Below, in pieces: positions 47,831 to 55,195 of a stretch of DNA of 64,000 bases. Every line of letters begins with the position of its first letter. The first letter of the stretch is position 1. The stretch comes from Streptomyces asoensis. GTDB lineage: Bacteria > Actinomycetota > Actinomycetes > Streptomycetales > Streptomycetaceae. The stretch is taken from assembly GCF_016860545.1 (NCBI RefSeq), contig NZ_BNEB01000005.1, forward strand, positions 1,798,001-1,862,000. The letters run 5' to 3'. The notes under the pieces were generated by a model that searched no databases, was not told the origin of the DNA, and was given only the letters and a program-made list of their open reading frames with translations. The position numbers and the translations under genes are program-made.

Positions 47831-48256
47831 CTAGCTCCCTCGGTAAACGGAGTAGCCGAACGGGTTGAGCAGCAGCGGTACGTGGTAGTGCTCGCCGGGC
47901 CTGACGGCGAAGGTGATCGTCACCTCCGGGAAGAACACGTCCGCACGCCCGCTGTCCCGATGCGCGGGGGCGTCCTGCTGCCTCTCGGCCTGCTGGTTCT
48001 CGCGGCGCTCGAAATACGCCTCCACGGCGAAGTCGAGCCGTACATGGGTGGTCCCCTCCGGCAGCGCCGGCAGGTCCTTGCACCGGCCGTCCGCGTCGGT
48101 GACGGAGCCGCCGAGCGCCTGCCAGTCCCCTCCCGGCCCGTCGTGGGCGCCGGGGCCCGGGCGGGCGGCGAGGCGGACGGCGACGCCCTCGGCGGGCCGG
48201 CCGACGGAGGTGTCCAGGATGTGGGTGGACACCGATGCGGTGGTGCTGGTGCTCAT
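47831..48256 (-). CDS. 5-hydroxyisourate hydrolase
   Basis: A 141-aa transthyretin-like hydrolase converting 5-hydroxyisourate to OHCU. Active-site signatures: STHILDTSVGRPAEGV (N-terminal His), the segment HVRLDFAVEAYF, and the family C-terminus YRGS (SVYRGS). A charged Glu/Gln/Arg-rich insertion (RRENQQAERQQ) sits before the FFPEVTITF strand. Its ATG overlaps the OHCU decarboxylase stop (ATGA), so translation is coupled. Confidence 0.94.
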   Translation of the reverse strand: MSTSTTASVSTHILDTSVGRPAEGVAVRLAARPGPGAHDGPGGDWQALGGSVTDADGRCKDLPALPEGTTHVRLDFAVEAYFERRENQQAERQQDAPAHRDSGRADVFFPEVTITFAVRPGEHYHVPLLLNPFGYSVYRGS

Positions 48257-48774
48257 GGGGTGTCTCGGTCCTCTTCGACGAGTCGGGCCAGGCGGATCCG
48301 GTTGATCTTTCCCAGTTCGACGCGGACGATCTCCCGCTCCCGCTCCGGCGCGTTGCCGATGCGTTCCCCGACCGCGTCGCGCATCTGCTCGCCGGTACGG
48401 CCGGTGGCGCAGATCAGGAAGACGTGGCCGAACCGCTCCTGGTAGGCGAGGTTCAGTTCGAGCAGCTCGGCCCTGAGCTCCTCGGACGCGCCGTCCATGC
48501 CCCGCTGTTCGCGGGCCGAGGCCGGGTCGCCCGGCTTCGGGCGGCCGATCGGCGGGTGGGCGGCCATCGCCTCCGCCAGGTCGGCGGCGGTCAGGGCGGC
48601 CGTGGCCGCGTCGCTCGCGGCGTACAGGTCGGCCGGGGTGGCGCAGGGGCGGGCCGCGAGCACCCGGGCGGCCCACGCCGGGGAGGCGCACACCTCGTGG
48701 AGCGCGGCACGGGCCGCCGACTCCTCGAGGCCGTTGAACCGGGCCAGGCCCGGCGGTGGGGAAGTCGTCGTCAC
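48253..48774 (-). CDS. OHCU decarboxylase
   Basis: A 173-aa 2-oxo-4-hydroxy-4-carboxy-5-ureidoimidazoline decarboxylase, giving S-allantoin. Signatures: FNGLEESAARAALHEVCASPAWAARV, AHPPIGRP with the catalytic His, SEELRAELLELNLAYQERFGHVFLICATGR, and ERIGNAPERERE. The GTG at 48774 follows GGAGG. It is the first gene of the OHCU-HIUH-uricase operon; an inverted repeat and an AT-rich stretch lie 80-110 bp upstream. Confidence 0.94.
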   Translation of the reverse strand: MTTTSPPPGLARFNGLEESAARAALHEVCASPAWAARVLAARPCATPADLYAASDAATAALTAADLAEAMAAHPPIGRPKPGDPASAREQRGMDGASEELRAELLELNLAYQERFGHVFLICATGRTGEQMRDAVGERIGNAPEREREIVRVELGKINRIRLARLVEEDRDTP

Positions 48775-48851
48775 GGGAGCCTCCGTGGCCGCGGACGGCC
48801 TTCGTGCTTGAGCGGACTGCGGTCAGCTAACGCCTCCGCACGACACCGCGT

Positions 48852-48884
48852 CAACACTTTGTTGAAAATTCCGGGTTACGAAAC
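48852..48884. promoter_or_regulatory. Promoter/operator region of urate operon
   Basis: CAACACTTTGTTG (48852-48864) is a palindrome, followed by ATTCCGGGTTACGAAAC (48868-48884). The latter matches 11 of 17 positions of the palindrome at gcl (54277-54293), mainly in its TTCCG and CGxAA parts. It lies 78-110 bp upstream of the OHCU decarboxylase start. Confidence 0.4.
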
Positions 48885-48928
48885 CCCGGCGGCCCCGTCG
48901 GGACGCGTGCGCACCGCACGCGCGCCGC

Positions 48929-49297
48929 TCAGGCCTCTTTCTCCCGGTTGAGATAGTTGTAGACCGTGAAGCGGCTCACGCCGAGCGCGCTCGCGACGGT
49001 CTCCACGCCGTGACGTACGGAGAAGGCACCGCGCGCCTCGAGCATCCGCACCACCTCCTGCTTGGCCTTGCGGTCCAGATCGGCGAGCGGCCTGCCCTTG
49101 CGGCGCTCCATGGCGGCCAGGATGTGGTCGAGGGAGTCGGCGAGCTGCGGCAGCCGTACGGCCACGGCGTCGGCGCCGTCCCAGGCGAGCACGACGTCGT
49201 CGACACCCGCCTCGTCGGGCGGGATCATCTCGCCGCCCATCGCGTCGACCAGCGGCTTCACGGCCGCGATGAAGGCCTCGTCACCCGCGGTGCTCAC
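48929..49297 (-). CDS. HTH transcriptional regulator (DauR/YheO-like C-terminal HTH)
   Basis: A 122-aa protein. The N-terminal half resembles a small ligand-binding fold (VVLAWDGADAVAVRLPQLADSLDHILAAMERR). The C-terminus is a clear HTH: LDRKAKQEVVRMLEARGAFSVRHGVETVASALGVSRFTVYNYLN. It lies directly upstream of the urate operon on the same strand and its GTG overlaps the preceding gene's stop (GTGA). A role in controlling ureide or purine genes is inferred from position. Confidence 0.85.
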   Translation of the reverse strand: MSTAGDEAFIAAVKPLVDAMGGEMIPPDEAGVDDVVLAWDGADAVAVRLPQLADSLDHILAAMERRKGRPLADLDRKAKQEVVRMLEARGAFSVRHGVETVASALGVSRFTVYNYLNREKEA

Positions 49298-49578
49298 ACG
49301 CCCTCCCCGACGACGTCGCCGCCCGCGTCCCGGCCCGCGTCCCCGAGGACGTTGACCTGGAGCGTGATCCGGGTGGCGCCCGCGCCCAGGGACTCGCGCA
49401 GGAGGGCGTCCACCGCGCCGAGCACCGTGTCGGCGGCCCCCTCCACGGTGTTGCCGAACGGCCCGACGTCCACCGCGTCCAGGTCGGCGCGCTCGATCAC
49501 CGCCCGGGCCACCAGGGCGTGCGCGGGCGCCTCGTCGAGATCGAAGGGCTCGGTGGTGAACTCCACTTTCAGTCGCAT
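49294..49578 (-). CDS. MTH1187/YkoF-type thiamine-binding-like protein
   Basis: A 94-aa single ferredoxin-like domain. The pattern VDVGPFGNTVEGAADTVLGAVDALLRESLGAGATRITLQVNV follows the MTH1187 family (xxGPMGTxIEG). Some relatives bind thiamine pyrimidines; here glyoxylate carboligase downstream of the divergent gene is ThDP-dependent, but any link is speculative. The ATG at 49578 has AGAGAGG upstream. It forms a two-gene unit with the HTH regulator. Confidence 0.75.
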   Translation of the reverse strand: MRLKVEFTTEPFDLDEAPAHALVARAVIERADLDAVDVGPFGNTVEGAADTVLGAVDALLRESLGAGATRITLQVNVLGDAGRDAGGDVVGEGV

Positions 49579-49720
49579 CGCGCCCCACACCTCTCTGCAC
49601 CGGACCGGACCGTCGGCGCCCGGACCCCGACCCTAACGGACCGGGCGCAGGACCACCGGGGACTCGGGATTACCCCCGGCCGGGCTTCCTTCCTCCGCTT
49701 CCCTACTCCCCCGCCCCCTC

Positions 49721-49786
49721 TTGACAAGCCGTCCGGGCGAGCGGCAATCTTCCAATAGGCAGAAACCAACTTCCACAATACGGAAA
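49721..49786 (+). promoter_or_regulatory. hyi promoter with paired operators
   Basis: TTGACA at 49721-49726 is followed by a weak -10 (CAATCT, 49745-49750). Two 17-bp sites follow: CTTCCAATAGGCAGAAA (49749-49765, 10/17 to the gcl palindrome) and CTTCCACAATACGGAAA (49770-49786, 13/17). Their centres are 21 bp apart, overlapping and just downstream of the promoter, as expected for repression. Confidence 0.65.
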
Positions 49787-49825
49787 ACATCGCACGCATC
49801 GACACGGAAGGGAGCGCGGAACGCC

Positions 49826-50647
49826 ATGGGCTTCGAGGACCAGCGCTTCAGCGTGAACCTGTCGATCCTCTTCACCGAACTCCCGCTCCTGGAGCGCCCC
49901 GCGGCCGCCGCCGCGGCCGGCTTCACCGCGGTCGAGCTCTGGTGGCCCTGGGTCGACTCCCCCACTCCCGAGCGCACCGGGCTCGACGCGCTGAGGAAGG
50001 CGATCGAGGACGCGGGCGTCCGGCTCACGGGCCTCAACTTCTACGCCGGACAGCTGCCCGGCCCCGACCGCGGCGCGCTGTCGCTGCCCGGCCGCGAGTC
50101 CGAGCGGTTCCGCGCCAACGTCGACGTGGCCGCGGAGTTCGCCGGCTCCCTCGGCTGCGGGGCGCTCAACGCGCTGTACGGCAACCGCGTCGACGGTGTG
50201 GACCCGGCCGAGCAGGACGCGCTCGCCCTGGAGAACCTGGTGCGGGCCGCCCGCTCGGCGGACCGGATCGGCGCGGTCCTCCTCGTCGAGGCCCTGAACC
50301 GGCCCGAGTCGCCCCGCTACCCCCTGGTGAGCGCCGACGTGGCGGTCGGCGTCGTCGACCGGGTCAACGAGGCGACGGGCCTCGGCAACGCGAAGTTCCT
50401 GATGGACCTGTACCACCTGTCCATGAACGGCGAGGACCTGCCGTCGGTGATCGAGCGGTACACCCCGAGGACCGGCCATGTGCAGATCGCCGACACCCCG
50501 GGACGCGGGGCGCCGGGCACCGGCTCGCTGCCCCTGGCGGACCTGCTCGGCCTGCTGAGGAAGGCCGGATACGACGGCCTGGTCGGCCTGGAGTACAAGC
50601 CGGGCGACCGTCCGAGCGCCGAGTCCTTCGACTGGCTGCCCCGCTGA
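49826..50647 (+). CDS. hyi: Hydroxypyruvate isomerase family protein
   Basis: A 273-aa TIM-barrel sugar-phosphate-isomerase-like protein of the Hyi family. Landmarks: FSVNLSILFTELPLLERP at the N-terminus, AVELWWPW, GVRLTGLNFYAGQLPGPDRG, LVEALNRPESPRYPLVS, NAKFLMDLYHLSMNGED (metal Asp/His), GHVQIADTPGRGAPGTG and VGLEYKPG (metal Glu). It interconverts hydroxypyruvate and tartronate semialdehyde. The ATG at 49826 has GGAAGGGAG upstream. It is followed after 26 bp by the reductase, forming an operon under the paired operators at 49749-49786. Confidence 0.92.
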   Translation: MGFEDQRFSVNLSILFTELPLLERPAAAAAAGFTAVELWWPWVDSPTPERTGLDALRKAIEDAGVRLTGLNFYAGQLPGPDRGALSLPGRESERFRANVDVAAEFAGSLGCGALNALYGNRVDGVDPAEQDALALENLVRAARSADRIGAVLLVEALNRPESPRYPLVSADVAVGVVDRVNEATGLGNAKFLMDLYHLSMNGEDLPSVIERYTPRTGHVQIADTPGRGAPGTGSLPLADLLGLLRKAGYDGLVGLEYKPGDRPSAESFDWLPR

Positions 50648-50673
50648 TCCCCCCGTACCGAGAGGCACTCCCG

Positions 50674-51567
50674 ATGAGCAACGCACTTCCCAGGATCGCC
50701 TGGATCGGCCTCGGCATCATGGGCTCGCCCATGTCCGAGAACCTCGTCAAGGCCGGGTACGACGTCACCGGCTTCACGCTGGAGCAGGACAAGCTGGACC
50801 GGCTGGCCGCCGCAGGGGGCAGCGCCGCGGGGTCCGTCGCGGAGGCGGTCCGCGACGCCGACGTCGTGATCACGATGGTTCCGGCCTCCCCGCAGGTCGA
50901 GGCCGTCGCCTACGGCCCCGACGGCATCCTGGAGAACGCGCGCTCCGGGGCGCTGCTGATCGACATGTCCTCGATCACCCCGCAGACCTCGGTCGACCTG
51001 GCACGGGCGGCGCGCGACAAGGGCGTCCGGGTGCTCGACGCCCCCGTGTCCGGCGGGGAGGCCGGCGCCGTGGAGGCCGTGCTCTCCATCATGGTCGGCG
51101 GCGAACAGGCCGACTTCGACGCGGCCCGGCCTCTCTTCGAGGTGCTCGGCAGGACGGTCGTGCTGTGCGGACCGCACGGGGCGGGCCAGACCGTGAAGGC
51201 CGCCAACCAGCTGATCGTCGCCGTCAACATCCAGGCGTGCGCCGAGGCCGTGGTCTTCCTGGAGAAGTCGGGTGTGGACCTGAAGGCGGCGCTGGACGTC
51301 CTGGGCGGCGGTCTCGCCGGCTCGACCGTGCTGGCCCGCAAGAAGGACAACTTCCTCACCCGCGACTTCCGGCCGGGCTTCCGCATCGACCTGCACCACA
51401 AGGACATGGGCATCGTCACGGACGCGGCCCGTACGGTCGGCGCGGCCCTGCCCGTGGGCGCGGTGGTCGCCCAGCTGGTGGCGAGCCTGCGCGCGCAGGG
51501 CGACGGCGGACTCGACCACTCGGCCCTGCTGCGCGCCGTCGAGCGTCTGTCCGGGGCGCGCCCCTGA
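50674..51567 (+). CDS. glxR: Tartronate semialdehyde reductase (2-hydroxy-3-oxopropionate reductase)
   Basis: A 297-aa β-hydroxyacid dehydrogenase. Rossmann motif AWIGLGIMGSPMSENLVKAGY, the substrate motif DAPVSGGEAGA, the catalytic Lys in GAGQTVKAANQ, and the C-terminal cofactor region KKDNFLTRDFRPGFRIDLHHKDMGI are all present. It reduces tartronate semialdehyde to D-glycerate. It is co-transcribed with hydroxypyruvate isomerase and ends at a strong hairpin. Confidence 0.93.
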   Translation: MSNALPRIAWIGLGIMGSPMSENLVKAGYDVTGFTLEQDKLDRLAAAGGSAAGSVAEAVRDADVVITMVPASPQVEAVAYGPDGILENARSGALLIDMSSITPQTSVDLARAARDKGVRVLDAPVSGGEAGAVEAVLSIMVGGEQADFDAARPLFEVLGRTVVLCGPHGAGQTVKAANQLIVAVNIQACAEAVVFLEKSGVDLKAALDVLGGGLAGSTVLARKKDNFLTRDFRPGFRIDLHHKDMGIVTDAARTVGAALPVGAVVAQLVASLRAQGDGGLDHSALLRAVERLSGARP

Positions 51568-51570
51568 GAC

Positions 51571-51632
51571 TTCCGGGCGGCGCCGTCGCCGACATCTGTC
51601 CTGTCGCGCCCAGGCGGCGGCGCCGCCCGGAA
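51571..51632 (+). terminator. Terminator after glxR
   Basis: A perfect 15-bp stem (51571-51585 with 51618-51632) enclosing a 32-nt loop, beginning 3 bp after the reductase stop. Confidence 0.8.
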
Positions 51633-51925
51633 CCCCCTGCCTGAACCGAACCACCAGACCGCGCACCGCGCCTGACGACACGTCGGGCGCCGTGCGCGCA
51701 GCCCGCGGCCGAGCCGTGCGACCCGGATGAGCGGTGGTCGCCGGACCGGGCGCGGGCGGAGCGAGGACCGCGGCGGCGTGCGAGCCAGTGCGGTGGTGAA
51801 GGAACGCGGCCGCTTCCCGGCCTGAGGGAAGCCGCCCCGGCTCCGTCGCACACCCGCCGCGGTCCCCGCCCCTCCCCTTCCTCCCGCTCCACCTGACCAC
51901 CTTCCCCGGGCCGCGAACACCCGGG

Positions 51926-51960
51926 CGACGCCCCCGCCGGCCGGACCGGCGGGGGCGTCG
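51926..51960. terminator. Second perfect hairpin in glxR-gcl spacer
   Basis: A 15-bp perfect stem (51926-51940 with 51946-51960) with a 5-nt loop. It may be a back-up terminator or end an unrecognised short transcript. Confidence 0.7.
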
Positions 51961-51979
51961 CACGTCGCGGACCGCCCCG

Positions 51980-52350
51980 CGGACGAAGTGCACACCGACC
52001 GCGACCCACCGCCCGGCGTGCAGCCGGGGCGGTCGGACCGGTGCGGGCCGGGGCCGAGGTCGACGCCAGGGGCCGGGGCCAGGCCCGACCGCCCTGCGGG
52101 CGAGGCGAACACCGGCCGCGGGCCCCACCCGGGGTCGGGCAGGGCCGGGGCGGTCGGGCCGAGGCCGGACCGGGCCCGGAACCGGGGCAGACCGGGCCAG
52201 GACAGGCCGGACCGGGGCGAGACAGGCCGGGGCGGACCGGGGCACGGCCAGGTCCGGCCGTGGCCGGTGGGCAGGGCCGGAGCCCGGGGCCGAGGTCGAG
52301 GTCGGGGCCAGGGGCCGGGGCCGGGACCCACGCCGGGGCCGGGGCCAGGA
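51980..52350. repeat. GGCCGGGG low-complexity tract with imperfect duplication
   Basis: An extremely G/C-rich block of degenerate GGCCGGGGCC, GACCGGG and GGGCAGG units. The segment around 51980-52050 (ACACCGACCGCG ... CCGGGGCGGTCGGACCGG) recurs imperfectly at about 52098-52168 (ACACCGGCCGCG ... CCGGGGCGGTCGGGCC). Confidence 0.65.
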
Positions 52351-52362
52351 CCGGGGGCAGCG

Positions 52363-52397
52363 AAAAAAGGGGCGGCCGTCCGGTGGACGGCCGCCCC
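52363..52397 (-). terminator. Intrinsic terminator of gcl with U-tract
   Basis: A perfect 13-bp stem (52369-52381 with 52385-52397, 3-nt loop) followed on the minus strand by six T (A-run 52363-52368). It starts 20 bp after the gcl stop. A textbook U-tract terminator is uncommon in Streptomyces. Confidence 0.93.
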
Positions 52398-52416
52398 TTC
52401 GGTGGTGCCGGGTTCG

Positions 52417-54201
52417 TCAGACCTTCAGCGTCCTGATCGACGTCGGAGCGTGCGCCGGTTCGGTGGCCAGCTCCTCGAACTCCACGACCTCGCCGATGTC
52501 GTTGGTGCCGCTCATCGAGATGTTGGTGACGCGCTCCAGGATCGCCTCCACCACCACCGGCACCCGGAACTCGGCGGCCAGCTTCCCGGCCTGTTCGAAG
52601 GCGGCCGCCAGGTCGGCCGGGTCCGTGACCCTGATGGCCTTGCAGCCGAGGCCCTCGGCGACCTTGACGTGGTCGACGCCGTACACGCCCAGTTCGGGCG
52701 AGTTGACGTTCTCGAACTCCAGGTTCACCTGGAAGTCGATGTCGAAGGCCCGCTGGGCCTGGCGGATCAGCCCGAGGTAGGAGTTGTTGACCAGGACATG
52801 GATGTAGGGGATCTTGTGCTGCGCGCCGACCGCCAGCTCCTCGATCATGAACTGGAAGTCGTAGTCCCCGGAGAGGGCGACGACCTGCGCCTGCGGATCG
52901 GCCTTCGCCACACCCAGCGCCGCCGGGATCGTCCAGCCGAGGGGCCCCGCCTGACCGCAGTTGATCCAGTGCCGGGGCCGGTAGACGTGCAGCATCTGGG
53001 CGCCCGCGATCTGCGAGAGACCGATGGTGGTGACGTACCGGGTCTGCGGGCTGAACGCCTTGTTCATCTCCTCGTAGACGCGCTGCGGCTTCATCGGGAC
53101 GTCGTCGAAGTGCGTACGGCGCTGGAGGGTGGCCCTCCTCTCCTGTGCGGCGGCCCCCCACGCGGCACGGTCGGGCAGGCCGCCGGCCGCCTTCGTCTCC
53201 CGTGCCACCTCGACGAAGAGCGCCAGGGCCGCCTTCGCGTCCGAGGCGATCCCGTAGTCCGGCGCGAAGATCCTGCCGATCTGGGTGGGCTCGACGTCGA
53301 CGTGGACGAAGGTGCGGCCCGCCGTGTAGACGTCGAGGCGGCCGGTGTGACGGTTGGCCCAGCGGTTGCCGATGCCGAGGACGAAGTCGGACTCCAGGAA
53401 GGTCGCGTTGCCGTAGCGGTGCGAGGTCTGGAGGCCGACCATGCCGGCGTTCAGCTCGTGGTCGTCGGGGATCGCGCCCCAGCCCATCAGGGTGGGGACG
53501 ACCGGGGTGCCCGTCAGTTCGGCGAACTCCCGCAGCAGTGCGGTGGCGTCCGCGGTGATGACACCGCCGCCCGCGACGATCAGGGGCCGCCGCGACGCGT
53601 TGAGCATCGCGAGCGCCTTCTCGATCTGCGCGCGGGTCGCGACCGGCCGGTGGACGGGCAGCGGCTCGTACGTGTCGACATCGAACTCGATCTCCGTCTG
53701 CTGGACGTCGACCGGCAGGTCGACGAGGACGGGGCCGGGCCGGCCGGAACGCATGAGGTGGAACGCCTGCTGGAAGACGCCGGGGACCTGGGCCGCCTCC
53801 AGGACCGTGACCGCCATCTTCGTCACCGGCTTGGCGATGGAGGCGATGTCGACGGCCTGGAAGTCCTCCTTGTGGATCACGGCGGTCGGCGCCTGGCCCG
53901 TGATGCACAGGATCGGCACGGAGTCGCCGAGGGCCGAGTACAGCCCGGTGATCATGTCCGTGCCGGCCGGCCCGGAGGTGCCGACGCAGACGCCGATGTT
54001 GCCCGGCCGGGTGCGGGTGTAGCCCTCGGCCATGTGCGACGCGCCCTCGACATGGCGGGCCAGGGTGTGGTCGATGCCACCGGAGGCCCTCAGTGCCGCG
54101 TAGAAGGGGTTGATCGCCGCGCCGGGGACCCCGAACGCACTGGTGACGCCCTCGCGCTTGAGGATCTCGACTGCCGCGCGGGCAGCGGTCATACGAGCCA
54201 T
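52417..54201 (-). CDS. gcl: Glyoxylate carboligase
   Basis: A 594-aa ThDP enzyme that joins two glyoxylates into tartronate semialdehyde with CO2 release. The three domains of the acetolactate synthase family are present. The position of the usual catalytic Glu is Val (LARHVEGASHMAEGY, around residue 50), the hallmark of Gcl. The ThDP/Mg motif is GDYDFQFMIEELAVGAQHKIPYIHVLVNN around residues 450-480. AGGAG lies 6 nt upstream of the ATG. It is transcribed towards the hyi-glxR operon and shares its operator design, so the three enzymes should be co-induced when ureides are degraded. Confidence 0.95.
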   Translation of the reverse strand: MARMTAARAAVEILKREGVTSAFGVPGAAINPFYAALRASGGIDHTLARHVEGASHMAEGYTRTRPGNIGVCVGTSGPAGTDMITGLYSALGDSVPILCITGQAPTAVIHKEDFQAVDIASIAKPVTKMAVTVLEAAQVPGVFQQAFHLMRSGRPGPVLVDLPVDVQQTEIEFDVDTYEPLPVHRPVATRAQIEKALAMLNASRRPLIVAGGGVITADATALLREFAELTGTPVVPTLMGWGAIPDDHELNAGMVGLQTSHRYGNATFLESDFVLGIGNRWANRHTGRLDVYTAGRTFVHVDVEPTQIGRIFAPDYGIASDAKAALALFVEVARETKAAGGLPDRAAWGAAAQERRATLQRRTHFDDVPMKPQRVYEEMNKAFSPQTRYVTTIGLSQIAGAQMLHVYRPRHWINCGQAGPLGWTIPAALGVAKADPQAQVVALSGDYDFQFMIEELAVGAQHKIPYIHVLVNNSYLGLIRQAQRAFDIDFQVNLEFENVNSPELGVYGVDHVKVAEGLGCKAIRVTDPADLAAAFEQAGKLAAEFRVPVVVEAILERVTNISMSGTNDIGEVVEFEELATEPAHAPTSIRTLKV

Positions 54202-54276
54202 GGAGTACTCCTGCTTCGGCTGTCGGCTTCGCTCTCCCGTCGCGCCCCGCGGTGAGAACCGTGTCTTCGACTACAC

Positions 54277-54314
54277 TTTCCGCATTGCGGAAAATATATT
54301 CTGCTATCTGGAAT
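54277..54314 (-). promoter_or_regulatory. gcl promoter with paired operators
   Basis: TTTCCGCATTGCGGAAA (54277-54293) is a perfect 17-bp palindrome 76 bp upstream of the gcl start. A weaker copy, ATTCTGCTATCTGGAAT (54298-54314, 10/17), lies upstream with centres exactly 21 bp apart, as in the hyi promoter. The region is unusually A/T-rich. An IclR-type repressor such as AllR, which controls allantoin genes in S. coelicolor, is the expected binder. Confidence 0.75.
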
Positions 54315-54383
54315 TAATGTAAGGGGGTGCCCAAAGGTCGTCAAGGGACGGACAGGCGGGGGGCGGAGGAGGACGATGGGGCC

Positions 54384-55160
54384 ATGTCCGAGAGCGTGCC
54401 GGTGCGCTGTCCGGTCTGCCGGAGCGAGCGCCTCTACATCGCGCCGTCCTATCCGTGCGTGTGCGGTGCCCCCGTGACGCCCGTGCTCGACCGGCGGACG
54501 GCGCCGACGACCGTCGCACACCGGGCGTGGGACGACGAGTGGGTCGCCCTGCGCTGCCCCTCCTGCGGCCTGCGCCACCAGTGGCCGCGGCCGGAACTGG
54601 GCTGCGCGTGCGGCGCGGTGCTGCGGCTCCCGGTGACCGACCCGGTCCTCGGGCCCGCGAGCGGCCCGGGTCACGGCCCGACCGCGCCGGCGTCCGCGCA
54701 GCCCCCGCCGTCCGCTCCACTCACGTCACCACCGGGACCGGCACCGGGGCCGTCATCGGCGCCGACGCCCGCGCCGCCACGGCGGGCCTTCCGGCCCGTC
54801 GCCATCCGCACGGCGCGGGACGCGGTCACGGCCGCCGCGCTCTATCTGAACTGGCTCGGGCACGGGGACATCCGGCGGGCCGACCAGCGGCCCACCGCGG
54901 GCATCGGGCTCGCCGCCCGAGGGCTCGTGGCGCAGGTGGACCCGAGCGTCTCGCCGGCCTCGTCGCGGGACGTGGAGTGCCTCTGGCTGACGGCCATGAC
55001 GGCGTCGGCCGACTGCGTCTACTTCTCGCTCGCCGGATACGACGACGACGCCCGCGCCCGCGCCGACCAGTTGCGCGTGCCGCTCTTCGTCCTCGACCTG
55101 ACGGGCACCCCGCAGCCGGTGAACGCGACGGCCGGCGCCCTCGACGCGGGGGGCGTCTGA
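54384..55160 (+). CDS. Zinc-ribbon protein with degenerate Mrr-like nuclease fold
   Basis: A 258-aa protein. The N-terminal ~85 residues have two CxxC pairs of rubredoxin/zinc-ribbon type (CPVCRSE...CVCGAP and CPSCGLR...CACGAV). A Pro/Ser/Ala linker follows (about 95-145). The C-terminal ~105 residues follow the Mrr-cat pattern (AALYLNWLGHGDIR ... GLVAQVD ... VECLWLTAM ... CVYFSLAGYDDDARARADQLRVPLFVLDLTG). Active Mrr domains have GIDV and QVK; here these read GIGL and QVD, so the catalytic Asp and Lys are lost. It is probably a nucleic-acid-binding or regulatory remnant. No partner genes suggest restriction. Confidence 0.8.
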   Translation: MSESVPVRCPVCRSERLYIAPSYPCVCGAPVTPVLDRRTAPTTVAHRAWDDEWVALRCPSCGLRHQWPRPELGCACGAVLRLPVTDPVLGPASGPGHGPTAPASAQPPPSAPLTSPPGPAPGPSSAPTPAPPRRAFRPVAIRTARDAVTAAALYLNWLGHGDIRRADQRPTAGIGLAARGLVAQVDPSVSPASSRDVECLWLTAMTASADCVYFSLAGYDDDARARADQLRVPLFVLDLTGTPQPVNATAGALDAGGV

Positions 55161-55195
55161 GGGCGCCGGCACGGACGCGGCGCGACGGGTGCCTC

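Larger units (their letters stand above)
51568..52416. other. 849-bp non-coding spacer between glxR and gcl
   Basis: No plausible gene: the open frames are Arg/Pro/Gly-rich shadows without start signals or codon bias. It contains the glxR terminator, a second perfect hairpin at 51926-51960, a stretch of GGCCGGGG-type low-complexity repeats (about 51980-52350) and the gcl terminator. The segment 51633-51925 between the two hairpins has no feature I can identify. Confidence 0.7.

Noticed and set aside
51633..51925. Riboswitch or small ORF in the glxR-gcl spacer
   Set aside because: I looked for cobalamin-box-like segments and for a start with a ribosome site and coding bias on both strands; none is convincing.
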